NCBI GenBank assembly: GCA_021234155.1
Contig: JAJEKV010000013.1
Span: 8,319,193-8,383,192, forward strand
Reading direction: 5' to 3'
Length of the DNA stretch: 64,000 bases
From: Isoetes taiwanensis
Lineage: Eukaryota > Streptophyta > Lycopodiopsida > Isoetales > Isoetaceae
The notes below the pieces were generated by a model. The model saw only the letters and a list, made by a program, of their open reading frames with translations, ran no database searches and was not told where the DNA came from. The translations under genes and the position numbers were made by a program. Below are positions 22,140 through 33,839 of the stretch, one piece after another (position 1 is the stretch's first letter; each line of letters starts with the position of its first letter).

Positions 22140-22735
22140 GCATTTTTATCGTCCATTAAGACCAATTGCCCTATGGTACCCACACAAAGAGGACAATAAG
22201 TGTATTAATGTCGGGATTAAATAATCCACACTCCAAGAGGTTTTGGAGGGAAAAACTTTGGCAGTAGTAAGTGTGCTGACAAACTGTACAATAAAAAATT
22301 AGGTACATATCTGAGTGTGCATATCCATGACCTTCTAAAGATATGATATCAATAAGCCCATAGAGGCCATGTCTAGTAGCAATGTGGCAGCTGGTTAGGT
22401 TGGACTAACTAAATATGCTGTGCGTGGATATGATCGAATGCTGGACAACTTTAAATGGCATGACAGTCATCCTCAATGGCCCCCTGTTGACAACATTGAC
22501 AGATCCTATCCTTCCATGTCCTAAGTCCATCTGTCTGTCTTAATGTGAAGATGATGTGTACCCGTGTGAATGGAAGCTCTGCGATTCTTCATAGGAAAAT
22601 GCATTGCAGGTATCATTGTGGACCTCGTGTGAGCATGGGATTGATCTGCTGCTGGGAGTGTGCCATCTTAATCTGTGTCAGAGCACCCGTATCCCAAAGT
22701 TTGCTAAGGAAGCACACATCAAGGTACTACCTCAA
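22140..22735 (-). mobile_element. LINE 3' fragment
   Basis: On the minus strand about 22,458-22,515 encodes RICQCCQQGAIEDDCH, the C-X2-C...H zinc-knuckle-like end seen in many plant LINE ORF2 proteins. The 3' UTR follows to the (TATTC)n tail. The element is 5'-truncated and matches 46,560-47,190 over its whole length at the same location in the unit, so insertion preceded that duplication. Confidence 0.65.
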
Positions 22736-22882
22736 GAAGGGAAAAGGGCGACAGATAATATTAAGGGAGACCTTTTTCTAGATATTTCAAAAGAGCATCT
22801 TTATTATATGGAAACCTTCTATTAAAAGAAAAGGTCTGATGTTATATGAAGGGAAGAAGCAGTGACCAGGAGGAGCACTTGT

Positions 22883-23064
<182 letters not shown>

Positions 23065-23099
23065 CCACAGATAGATAGAATAGATAGAGAACCAACACA

Positions 23100-23660
23100 G
23101 ATAAGAAGGGGAAGTATTCAAACGAAGGAGGGATCTACAGACAGAAGGAGCAGATGACAACATGATTCAAAAATATTTACCATAAGACCAGAGGATCAAT
23201 TGCTAGGTTGGAGGCAACGGTGATTGAAGCAATGTTGATCAAGTTCCATAAGCCATATATCTTGTGTTTAAGCCATAGCTAGAATTCTGAGCCAGTTGAT
23301 CAGATGCTGGATTTATAACAGTGTGGACAAGAAGCTAGTTATATAGCCTTGCCCTATAGCCATTTTGGAGGTCGATCTGATTGGGTGATTCACATAATTG
23401 TGCCACGTAATTATTTTCTCAATGAAGCTTCTAGGATCTTCTATTGTTATGAGACTACAGTTAATATTATTCTTTAGCATCTTGAATTCATAATAATTGG
23501 TATGAGAGCACGTTGCAGTTCAATTGGGATCGGATACAGACAAAGTAGAGTATGCCTTACATGCATACAATCTGGAGTTATGCAATACCAGAAGTCAAAA
23601 CCTGGTAAAACAAAATCTCACTGAACGCAGAGATCTGAAACAAAAAAAAAAAAAAAAGTT
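23100..23660 (+). mobile_element. Possible Ty1/copia-type LTR end and primer binding site
   Basis: TTGGTATGAGAGCA at 23,497-23,510 differs by one base from the plant initiator tRNA-Met primer site and follows an AT-rich stretch ending TTCATAATAA. An A-tract of 17 bases lies at about 23,641-23,657. No partner LTR or polyprotein frame is visible nearby, so this would be a fragment. Confidence 0.3.
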
Positions 23661-26310
23661 AAATTGCTGGAGATGAAGCGGCAACCGACAATATATGCTG
23701 AAGAATCTAAGTGGTCGACCTAACTTTGTCGGTTGGGCAGTCCTCCGAATAGGATCAACCAAAGAAGTTCATAGCCCATCTGAACAAAATGGACATGCTA
23801 AAAGCCATGGTCGTGCACTTGAAGCCATAACTTGTAAGGCTTGAGGTATCACACCTTGGAAGCAGTGATAGCTTGAGAAAGAATGCACGCTAGGAGGGCC
23901 ATGATATCCTCACTATGAGCTCTCTCTTGGGTACCTTTGTCACGCAGCTCCTTCTCATATGTTAGGACTAACACATCCCTCTCCTCCTCCCCCTCCCCTC
24001 CCCTCCCCCCCTTTCCCATGTTGGCTCGTAGATTATTGTTTATGTGAGATGCAGCACACACCAACAATAACTCCAATAGAAGGAGACTTTGTTTTGGGCT
24101 CATAGGTTAGTTAAAATCCCCTACCAGGGGAGCAAACATCTAATGGCTATAGCTTGGTATAATATACTTAGTTTTGGAGCTTGCACTCCAAAAATAAATG
24201 AGAGCTGTAATTAACAAATACCTCGTAATGTCATTTCAAACTTATAATTTCATAACTTAGGGGCACTTCTAAAACGTTTATAAGAAGGAAGAACCTATAT
24301 ATTGTGTTCATTTGTTCCTTTATTAATAAATCATTTATCTAAACCTACATATTGTGTTCATTTGTTCCTTTTATGTTTATCTGCTCTTTTTCATGGCCCT
24401 TCTATTGTTCCAGATGCTTATTTTCTTCTATTAATTGTATTAACAAACGTTTGGCCATTGAGCAAACATCATCAACCTTCTTCTATATCCATTTTTTGTT
24501 TCTCTTTTAAACAAATGAGCCATCAGTTAAGTGAGCAGAGCCATACAATTAGCCAACCATCCCCAAGTTGCTTATTTTTTTGAACCACATTTGTTTTTGA
24601 AGTAATTGATACAGTTTAACATCAAATTTGCATAATATTTGATCAAATAACCAACCAACCCTCATCTAGCATGCTTTTAGCCCCTTGATTATCAAATCTA
24701 CTTCTGCACTCCCTTCTTTTCGAAAAGTTGCATTTGAAGAGCACCATTTCTCCTTCACTTTATGGAAATAAAGACTAAACATAAAGCTAATTAGTCAACT
24801 TTACGAAAGTGAATACATATTATTGGCATCTTTAAATGTCATAAGAGCTATAATTGCTAGTTGATCTTTGAATCCGCTTTTAGGACATATTTTATAATTG
24901 TGAAATGGAGAGGACCCCTCCACGAGTACATTGCGGTTCATTGGAACAAATAAATCTTGTATAGGTGCATGTGATACTCAGCTTTGTTGCTTATTCTCAC
25001 ATTAGCGGCCGCTATGAAACATATGCATGACAAGACATAGTGGTACATGTTGCCAAATGTAGCTGATGATCATGTGGCAGTATAAGTGATATGAACTTGT
25101 ATGAAAAGGCTTATATAAACAATGTATAAAATGTTTTCAAAGTTTTATTCATCAAACTAAGATGTTTTCAAAAGTCTGAATACCAGAGAATTATGAACCA
25201 TACAAAACAATTTAAAAACTGAACCTATACAACAGTACTTCCATGTGCATAGCAGCAGTTATAGCCTCTTCACGAGTTTTTTGAATAATGCATTCATACT
25301 CTCCATGATCTTCAGTCATTTACCTTCCTAGAAATCAAACTTTTCAAGCAATTCTTTCCGTCCTCCTCCCAACTTCACAAGCATTTTCCTTTTTTTGTTA
25401 TTCTTGCGATCATCTTTTGCTAGAATGTTCTGTTTTTTTCTATAACATTTATATGATACTAGAAAAAGTGCCCAGCATTGCTGGGCTTTTCGTCAAGCAT
25501 AAATTAAAAACTAATAGAAATGGTGGATTTAACTTTACAACAACTTCACTTCCCATCAGGATCAACAAAATGCCATATAAGTCCGCCATTTGTCTGTGAT
25601 CGTATTAGAGAACCTTATATCTCTCAGGCTGTCTTTCTGTTATGGAAAAGTGATGTATAAAAAAAGAATTGATTAGATTAGAATAGAAACCAATATAAAC
25701 AATGCCCTCCCATGTAATAGAATTATCTTATGTCTCAAGTTTGGTCACAAACACAAAAAGAGGGCGAGTTTTTTCATAAACCAAGAGAAGTTTTTAAAAG
25801 GTGCAGGCTTGTCTCAATATCTTATTGTATTTCCTTGGTCTTGGGTATGTGTCACCTCTAATTTACAAAGGACAAAATTAGACCATGTTTTGGAAAATGC
25901 CATCATTTTAGACGCTCTCTCAATATTTTGCACACAAGTGAGAAACGATGTATGTAAGGTCGAATATGATTTCTCATTGTCATTTGGTACATTCTTGGTG
26001 GTCTGTGGACGTTGCGAAAATTCTTGAATTGTTGGATTGACAATTTATATGGCAATTGCAATTGGTGTTTTAGTAAAAATTTGCAACATTTCTAGTATCC
26101 TTAACTGTAGGCTAATTATAAAAGTTGCTTATATGGGATCTTGAGCATCCTCTAGCCAAGCAAAGGTTGGTTGGTGTTAGAAGGTGAATAATATTAACCT
26201 TCAAATCTTTGGAAAATTTGTGGCAAAACATTGGATAGCTAGGTCATACATTCATTTGTGCTGTACAAATGAATGTTGAAAAAGTGATGCAATCTTACCA
26301 TGCGATATAC
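23661..26310. other. Unassigned intergenic DNA
   Basis: No gene is supported. At 25,452-25,490 ACTAGAAAAAGTGCCC is followed by a near-perfect palindrome, GCCCAGCATTGCTGGGC, reminiscent of Helitron 5' ends, but no matching 3' end was found. Pyrimidine-rich runs occur at 23,975-24,015. Confidence 0.4.
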
Positions 26311-27216
26311 AAATTATGATGTTATTTCAAATTTGTTCAGAAAAGCACAAAATGTAGATATGGCTCACTTGTTTGATTGAACCAGCATTGACAATAAAAC
26401 AAAATTACAAACCTTTCTAGTATCCACAATAAGCTAAAGGCATATAGCAACACTGAGAACATATAAACATGTTGGTGCACCCATGGGTAAATTGGTCAAG
26501 TGTGGTCTTTACTGTGACAATAGGGAAGTTGGGTCGCCAGTTTTATCTGGCGTGCATTCTCATGTCGACACCTGGCACCCCACAATAACATGGAATGGAA
26601 GTTCGGTGCTCCATTCCGCTCATCCGATAGACAGCCGGTAGATTAGTGTAAACCATTAGGTTGAGCGCCGATTTGCTGCAGCTAGCCCAACTGCTGTGCA
26701 AATGAATCCTGAAGATCTGTACAACTGAATCAATTGTGAAAAATAGCAGAACTGGCAGCGAATTTGTGCAAAACGCAGTAGATCATATTCCTTATGCAAT
26801 AAAAGTGCCAAATCTATGTTCATAGCTGCTCAAACTTGTCTAATCTATGCTTAAACCTGTCACATCTCTACTAAACCTCACGAATCAGTGCTTAAACCTG
26901 CCAGATCTCTGCTTAAACTCGTTAAATCTGTGTCTAAAACTGGCTCCCTCAACTTCTTTGTTATACGGAAATGGCATTTCGTCTGCCATTCCCTTTTATT
27001 GCCATCGGATAAATTATGATATTATTTCAAATTTGTTCAGAAAAGCACAAAATGTAGATATGGCTCACTTGTTTGATTGAATCTGCATTGACAATAAAAC
27101 AAAATTACAAACCTTTCCAGGATCCACAATAAGGTAAAGGCATATAACAACACTGAGAACATATAAATATGTTGGTGCACCCATGGGTAGATTGGTCAAG
27201 TGTGGTCTTCATTGTT
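26311..27216 (+). repeat. 205-bp direct repeats 700 bp apart, enclosing a 21-bp array
   Basis: Positions 26,311-26,516 and 27,011-27,216 are about 96 percent identical by eye (both run from AAATTATGAT through ATGTTGGTGCACCCATGGGT). Between them at 26,827-26,953 five to six degenerate copies of a 21-bp unit (TGCTTAAACCTGCCAGATCTC) lie in tandem. No TG...CA ends or primer site are evident, so it is not a clear LTR pair. Confidence 0.7.
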
Positions 27217-27327
27217 ACATTGAAGGAGATCTAAATACCCAATATGAGATCTGGGAGCGTTGATCTGATGCGTGGCAACATCTAAGAGCTTGATAGTTCC
27301 TTCTGCTGTAAAAGACGGAGGGCATCC

Positions 27328-29894
27328 TGCTGCCATGCTATGGCAGCATGGAAGAGCTAAGCACATTTTTGAACTGATCCTCACACTTTGATCTGATTTG
27401 CAAGGCACTAGGAAAATGCTTCACTAGCATGCATTAAGAAGTTGAAGAGCAAGGGAAGGACAATTGACTCAAATCACTCAAGAGAGGCAAGAGGAGAATC
27501 AAGCAAAAGAAAAGAAAAAGTAGAGAAGAAAGAAGATCCCTTGAAGATCATCTCATGGTATGTGACCACTTGTGATCTTGGCATCTTGTGCATTTTTTAT
27601 TCCCTTCTCACATTCTCTATACACTCCACCATCATAAAATGCCCTTTGAACCTTAATTCCATGCACATAACTTCTTCTAAAGTCAAACTTGGCTTTGAAA
27701 GTTCTTTCTAGTCAAAACACACCTTCTTGAAACATCCATTTGTTACACACCACCCACAACTACTTGTCACCATCCATAAGTTCAAATGTCACTTGACTTG
27801 GTCATGCTCGTGTTCAAAAGTCAACATCTCATGCAACTTCGTCAAAGGAAAAAGAGAGTTGCAAAAATCCCTAAGGGAAATGTCCAAAACTCAAATGTAC
27901 CCTAGGGGATATTAGCTTATGAAAAAAGCACCTTGTGTGCCAAGTCACCTTGCACTTCACTCCACATGCCAAGTCATCATACACATCATCATTCTAGCCA
28001 TGCCATGTCATATTTCTATCTTCCATATTCAAAAGCTAAGTCCATCTCAAAGCATCAAACTAGCACTCATAACATTGCATGTCACTTTGCCACATCATCA
28101 TTGCCACCCCATCACTATACACTTGTCACACACATCATCTCCACATCATCCACAACTTTGACTAGAAAGAATTTTCCAAGCTCAAGTTGGCTGACACATC
28201 ATCATCACCACTTGCCATGTCATACTCACTTAGCCTTGTCATCATTTCCATATGCCACATCATTCACTCTCCAAGCCTTTTTGGCCAAAATAAAAAATGC
28301 CCCATTGCAAGAAAAGTTTCCAGAATCTTCTAGAGTGCAAAAAAAGATTCCCATAGGAAAAAAGAAAATTGAAAAAAGGTTTTATTTTGGGCCTTATATT
28401 TGCCTCCTAGGGAATCGTGCCATAGACCTTGGGGTATAAAAGAATTTCCTATCTACCCCCCACCCCCCACCCCCCACCCCCAAAAGTCTATTTTCTTCTC
28501 CCAGTCAATCCCCCCATGCCACATGGAACATCCGGGCGTGTGGGGGCGGTTGAGGTACCGAATCCCACGTGGATATTGCACGTTATAATTATAAATAACG
28601 AATTTGTTTCTTGTTATATACCTTGGGCCGCCGAGCTAAAAAATGACTGTGGGATATTTCGCTTGTGATTTCACGAACCCTAAAACCTGGAACTGCCAAG
28701 ATCCACCTGATCCGGCCTAACCAACTGATCAATCATGAATCAAACCTTCCGGATTATCATGTTTGATGCCAAGAATGCCAAGTATCAGCTAAAAGACAGA
28801 GAATTAATGTGAATTGATCAAGAACTCAACAAAACACAGCATCTACAAAAGGGGCTTTTGAAGAAAAAGAAGATTCGAGGGTGTGGCTTCGAAGAAGGAC
28901 CGGCTTGATCATCCTGAGCTTGATTCTGACCTCCATTGTTTACCAGCAATCTGGATTATTGACTGAATTCTCTTGATTGACTAGATGTTTACCTATTTGA
29001 TCCTGTGCCCGAGACCTTGAGCTTGGGATATATATTGTTATCTTCTGAGTGATTGATCTAATTGAAAATCCGACCCTTGTTGTGAAATGTTCATCTCACA
29101 TTGACTTATATTCTCAAAAAATAGTAGTTATTAGAGGTCTTCTGCAACTTTTCATTCCAATTGCCAAATATTGTCAGTGTGTCAAGTCAGTGCATCTTCA
29201 GAGAAAGCAGAAATAAATCTGTTGTCAATCCAAAACATCAATGCAATATTGAATTGGCAAGTCTAAGTATAGCAGAAATCAGCATTAAGCATTTGAGCAT
29301 AGGATAGTTGCTCAGAGAGTATTAGTATTGCAAAGTGATATGTGTTGAGCATAGGAGCATTAGGCAAGTGTGCATTACCTTCTTAGAAAGTATTCTGGTC
29401 AGAATTGTTTATCCTTTACAGCTTGCAGCGAAAGCAGCAAAAAAGAAAGAAAATTAGAGTCCCATTTGCAGAAAGAAGTCTTGGTCCCTGGTGTGCAGAC
29501 GTTCCCAAGAAGAGTGAAGTTTGCAAAACAAGAAAACTCATTGCCTATATCGAGATCATAATTCAAGCTCTCTCCCAGGGATATTAACCCAAAATTGACT
29601 GGGTCAGAAGCTGGAATTTGACCTATCTAGTCCAATCAGATCAAGCTAGACTTTTGCAGCCTATCAGACATAAATGTTGGGCATCTTTGGGGATGAGGAT
29701 CATGTTTAAAACTTGAATGGTGTGCACACAGCAGTTGTTATTTTGAAGCAGACTTTTTAGCCTTCAGGGAAAGATGTTCCCAACAATCTCTTGAGCATTA
29801 TTTCTGGAATCTTTACACTCAGAGTGGTTGCCTTAAGCAACCTGGAGGTTCTAAACCACTGAGGTTGAAGGTTTTGCTAGGAACACCTTCAACA
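27328..29894 (+). repeat. Tat 5' LTR
   Basis: 2,567 bp. The tip carries a perfect hairpin GCTGCCAT-GCT-ATGGCAGC. A C-rich tract (CCCCCCACCCCCCACCCCC) lies at about 28,456-28,482. Open frames at 27,919-28,668 are repeated in the other LTR without sign of protein conservation and are not taken as genes. Confidence 0.93.
28431..28441 (+). promoter_or_regulatory. TATA box of the Tat 5' LTR
   Basis: GGGGTATAAAAG in a GC-richer context, kept in the 3' LTR at 38,311-38,322 (GGGGTATAAAAA). The most likely core promoter of the element. Confidence 0.65.
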
Positions 29895-29897
29895 TTT

Positions 29898-29916
29898 TGG
29901 AGGTTCTACCGAGATC
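29898..29916 (+). promoter_or_regulatory. Primer binding site, tRNA-Gln
   Basis: TGGAGGTTCTACCGAGATC begins three bases after the LTR end. Its complement ends ...GGTAGAACCTCCA, matching the 3' end of plant cytosolic tRNA-Gln with about one mismatch (from general knowledge of that tRNA). Confidence 0.8.
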
Positions 29917-29936
29917 ATTTTCCTGGAATCTCAACT

Positions 29937-31460
29937 CATGGCACCCAGAAGAACTAATGAGGCATCTGAGCCTACTGAAGCACAAGACAATCATGAAGCT
30001 ACTGCTCCAACACCTACTGTCACTATTCAAGCAAATTCAGGTATGCCTTGCCAATAATTTGAGCTAAACATGCCTATTCCAGTCCCTACTTTTGATCCAA
30101 GCATGAATGCCAACAACTTCCTCAAGACTTTTGAAGAGTACTACCAAGAATATGGTTACAAAAAAGGCTGTAAGTTCTCTGAGTTTAAAAAATGTTTTAA
30201 GAATGATGAAGTTAGGGCTTGGTTAGAGTATGTCATAAGTCTAGGTGCCAATTCTTGGGATGAATTGGTTAAAAAGTTTTTGGCATGTTTTGGTAAGCTT
30301 TTGGACCCCCAAGATCTAATATTTGAGCTGCAAACTTTTCGCATTAAGCATGGTGAGAGTGTGCACCAATATGTGGAAAGGTTTAATCTCTATCTTGTAA
30401 AATGCCAAATCAATCAGGTTCCTAACCATACCTTGCATCTGGTAGCTTCTTTTATCAGAGGATTAAGTAGCAGGCCAAGAGTGCACAGAAAGTTATTGAA
30501 GATTCAAAAACAAGAAGGATTTGACACAATACACAAAGCCTTCACCAAGGCCACTGAAATTGCAGATATGATCTCTTACTTGCCAGATGATATGCACTCA
30601 CCACATGATCCCTTTTTTCCAGATTATGAGCAAGAATACATGGGACCAGCACCTGTACCTGTTTATGCTGTCCAGAAAGAGAAGAAAAAGGTAAAGGTGG
30701 AAGATACTGAAGCTCCTGCAGCAGATGTAAGGGCAGAAATCACCAAAGTGTCTGCGGCACTAGTTGAGGTAACCAAGCAACTCCAGGAGCTGAAAAGCTC
30801 AAAATATGAGAAGAAAACTTACCCCCCATGTGTGCATTGCTTTATAATAATAATAATAATAATAATGGGTTTTAACGTCCACGGGAAGCCGGAGCTTATG
30901 GGACAATTTACAACACACCCAGATGGGTCCTGCCCCCACCACTGTACATGGCTGAAGTGGGTCCTTCCCCCACTAACTTTATAGATACTCACTCTTCTGA
31001 TTGTTGTTGGTATAGGCCGTGCACAAAGTGTGGGAAAAGAGGATATTTTGGTAAAGAATGTCCTGTGTGTGCCTTTTGTAAAGCTGTAGGACATTATGAG
31101 GATAGATGCAGTGTGAAAGAATATTTTGCTAGGCAGGAGAAATCCAAAACTAATGAGCAGAATGCATCCATAAGATTTGTGCAGGAAATTGAGGAACGAG
31201 AAGAGATAATGGCAGTCCATACCAGAAGAATGAATAATGCTAAGGAGAAAGAACCAGTTCATGAGGAAGCTGACATCTTGAAGCACAAGGAGGTTGAGCA
31301 GGCAGTGGTTGTACCTCCTCCACCTGCTCAAAAGTTTGTCAAGAAAGAAAAAGACCGTGAGGATTTTGATAAATTCAAAAATCTGTGTGGACTTGCTGAC
31401 TTTGCTCAAGATAGCTCCTTTTTACAGGAAGAAAGTTCTCAATCTGACCAGAGAGGATGA
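29937..31460 (+). pseudogene. Tat Gag with double CCHC knuckle (broken, LINE-interrupted)
   Basis: An ATG at 29,937 opens a short frame that stops near 30,055. The main Gag frame runs 30,070-30,838 (MPIPVPTFDPSMNANNFLKT; capsid-like YVERFNLYLVKCQ), is interrupted by a (TAA)n-tailed LINE piece, and resumes at about 31,010 with CTKCGKRGYFGKEC and CAFCKAVGHYEDRC. Gag would package element RNA. At least one frameshift and the insertion make it non-functional. Confidence 0.85.
30843..31008 (-). mobile_element. Short LINE 3'-end insertion in gag
   Basis: TTATAATAATAATAATAATA then GGGTTTTAACGTCCACGG, closely resembling the LINE end at 32,402-32,425 (TTTTTTTAACGTCGTCCACG). Only about 165 bp remain. 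The tail here is TAA-based and not GAATA-based, so a sister family is likely. Confidence 0.55.
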
Positions 31461-31469
31461 GTTTGCTCT

Positions 31470-32045
31470 AACAAACCATATTGAAGAACACATGCTCACC
31501 CAGGATGATTATGATCCAGGGGCTTTCACCTGTGTTGCTAAAATGGAGAAAAAGATCTTAACTAAGGTTTTGCTAGATGGAGAATCACCCTTGAATATTA
31601 TGCCTCATCATGTTATGAGGCTATGTGGTCTTGAAATAGACAAGAAAGCTCCAATGATTTTGAAGTCTTTCTCAAACACGAAAATCAATCCTGTTGGAAT
31701 AGTCAGCAATGTACCTATTGATGTTGAAGGAATAATGGTTGCAGCTAATTTTGTTGTGGTTGCTTTTGAAGGAATAGAAGACAAGTCAGACATATATGAC
31801 TTGCTATTGGGGAGAAAATGGCTTTCTACAGTTGATGCCAGACCCATATGGTCAAAAGGGGAGTGTACTATTTCAAATGGCAAAAGAAAGGTAACATTAT
31901 ACAACAAGTTGGGCGAGTTTGAAAGCATGAACTTCATTGAGGAAGAAATGCTACTGTCAAATCCATGTGGGGAGTTTGAGCTGAATGCAATAGAATTGGA
32001 GCTTAGCATGAAGATTCCTAAGGAATTAGCTTCACCTAAACCAGG
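31470..32045 (+). pseudogene. Tat aspartic protease
   Basis: Frame following Gag with KVLLDGESPLNIMPHHVM at the position of the protease active site and DLLLGRKWLSTVDA near its end. The usual D-(S/T)-G triplet reads D-G-E, so catalytic activity is doubtful. The frame continues directly into the RNase H-like segment. Confidence 0.75.
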
Positions 32046-32398
32046 TAATTTTGCATATTTATGGTTTGATGGCCAAAAGGCTTAATGTGGCTTCTTCTGC
32101 TGCTATCCTCAAAGATGCTTCCAATAGATTGCTGGCTAAAGTAGGAAGAATCTATCCTAACATCACTTCTAACATGGCAGAGTACAAAGCATTGATTGCA
32201 GGTCTTCAAGAAGCAAGAAATTTAAGCATCAATGAAACAGTTATCTTTGGAGATTCTCAGCTTGTCTGCAGGCAAATATCAGGAGAATATCAGGCTAAGA
32301 GTGAAGACATGGTTCAGCTCAGAAATCAAGCTATGCAGGAACTAAAGAATTTTGAAACCTGGGAGCTCTGCCATGTGCCAAGGAATAGAATAGAATAG
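32040..32398 (+). pseudogene. Archaeal-type RNase H (second RNase H of Tat elements), truncated by a LINE
   Basis: YLWFDG (first Asp) in the protease frame. After a frame change come NMAEYKALIAGLQEA (Glu), VIFGDSQLV (second Asp) and QISGEYQAKSE. The end CHVPRNRIE is cut by the LINE at about 32,385, so the last acidic residue is missing. These motifs are those of the extra RNase H acquired by Tat elements. Its place here, between protease and reverse transcriptase, is unusual. Confidence 0.75.
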
Positions 32399-33830
32399 AA
32401 TAGTTTTTTTAACGTCGTCCACGGAGACCAATAGGTCATGGGACCCATACAATGGGCTAGTACAATCATTACTACTAGGATTAAAAAACCCCTGCCTCGA
32501 AAGGTTTTCAAGGGAAAAACCTTTGCAGTAATGATGATACTAGACAAGCTTAGATAATGACTACTGAGGGCTCAGTAATTGCAGACGTTTATCTAGAACC
32601 TCAAGTATATATAATGCCAAGTCATGCACGATGGTGCTTGAGAAGTTGTGGAAGCGTGGAATGGAATGCTAAGGTCTAGTAAAAATGATTCCTGGACTAT
32701 CTCAAAAGCGAGGGCAACTTCGAGAAGAGTATGGCTTTCATCTTCAATAACACAGAATCGCAACAGGCACATAGTCTCGCTTCGCAGCGAAGAATTCGCG
32801 GCCGCCCCATCTACCTCGCCTCAATCCATGAAACTGTGGGACCCCGTGCGAATTGATGCAATAGCTACAAGCTTGTTCCTGACAATGAAGCAAGCAAATA
32901 AGCTTGGGGCCCCGTGCCAAAGTGGGATTTATGTGTGCATGATAATGACCCGGTTTTCACTTGGGCCAAAGTAACTGCGTCCCATATCTTTTGAGAAAAA
33001 CGACCATTGAGATATTGTTGCAAAAGCTCAGGATCAGAACTGGCAAGCATCAGGCAGTGCTCTGGTTGCACAGCCCAACGGGCAAACCATGTAGTGCAAT
33101 GCTCTTTCCAACATCGTTTCAAACGCCGAGGAGATTCAAATTGTGGCAAGTGCAAGAACAGGATACCTAACATCATCCATGTGGTGCACCTTGCGGATAT
33201 AGTGGAGATGGCGCTTCATGGCAGAATGTTGAAGAGGCCAAAAACCTGTCTCTTGTAAAAGAATAGCATAGGGCACCGTTGTTTTAACTCCAAGGCTGTA
33301 AGTGAGAAAGGACTTTTGCACCCGCTCCAAGCTCTCCCAAGCACTAGCACTAATGGCGTGCCTCCACACTTCGAACCATACAAGAAAAAAGCTCTACCAA
33401 AGCCCTAAAAACAAGTGGGCTTTTCGTGGCCAATCATGAATTTCTCAAGCGAAAAACAATTGTTTTGCATTGCATAGAGTGCTCTCCATCCAGCAGCCAC
33501 CCGCTTGGTAATACACTGTTCCCAAAGTGTGTTCTTACAGAATTCTACACCAAGATACTTGTAGCTATCTACAACTTCAACTTCGCGGCTATCATAGTGC
33601 ATAGGGGGAACATTGTGACGAGAAGATTGAACTACCAAAAGCTTGGTCTTTTGCAGATTAACACGCAGACCTGTGTTCTCACAGAAACTGTGCAGAGCAT
33701 GTAAATGTTGATGCATACTAGTAGCGGTATGTGCCAGAAGTGAAACATCATCAGCACAGAATTGTGAGGCAGATTCTCTATGCAAGAGTGTGCTACTTGA
33801 GCACTTGCCTGAAGGAGCAATACAAGAAGA
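32385..33830 (-). mobile_element. 5'-truncated LINE inserted in the Tat element
   Basis: (GAATA)n tail at 32,385-32,402 followed on the minus strand by 3' UTR and broken ORF2 frames. 33,136-33,369 carries ERVQKSFLTYSLGVK; 33,405-33,800 carries the active-site CADDVSLLA, then VNLQKTKLLV and YKYLGVEF, the ordered motifs of non-LTR reverse transcriptase. The upstream RT, endonuclease and ORF1 are absent. No clear target-site duplication was found. Confidence 0.8.
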
Positions 33831-33839
33831 AGAGCTGGA

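Larger units (their letters stand above)
19620..22880. repeat. 3 kb unit, copy III
   Basis: The blocks occur in the order AAGGGCGAGAGCAATGACC block (19,650-19,950), 700-bp block (19,950-20,830), TTGCAAATGCACTTCGATGC block (21,020), AATGCATTC block (21,105), SVAREVIDSLG frame (21,541-21,681), MITE, LINE end, and again the AATGACCAGGAGGAG block (22,860). No MULE is present. The stretch from 19,950 on matches copy IV at 44,795-47,280 closely, including the LINE insertion, so III and IV share a more recent ancestor. Confidence 0.75.

Noticed and set aside
24998..25015. NotI-like GCGGCCGC sites at about 25,006 and 32,798
   Set aside because: Isolated restriction-type sites with no vector sequence around them; chance.
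27919..28668. Several overlapping open frames, repeated at 37,778-38,555
   Set aside because: They lie in both LTRs of the Tat element, are His/Ser/Thr-rich by base composition, and the TATA box cuts through them.
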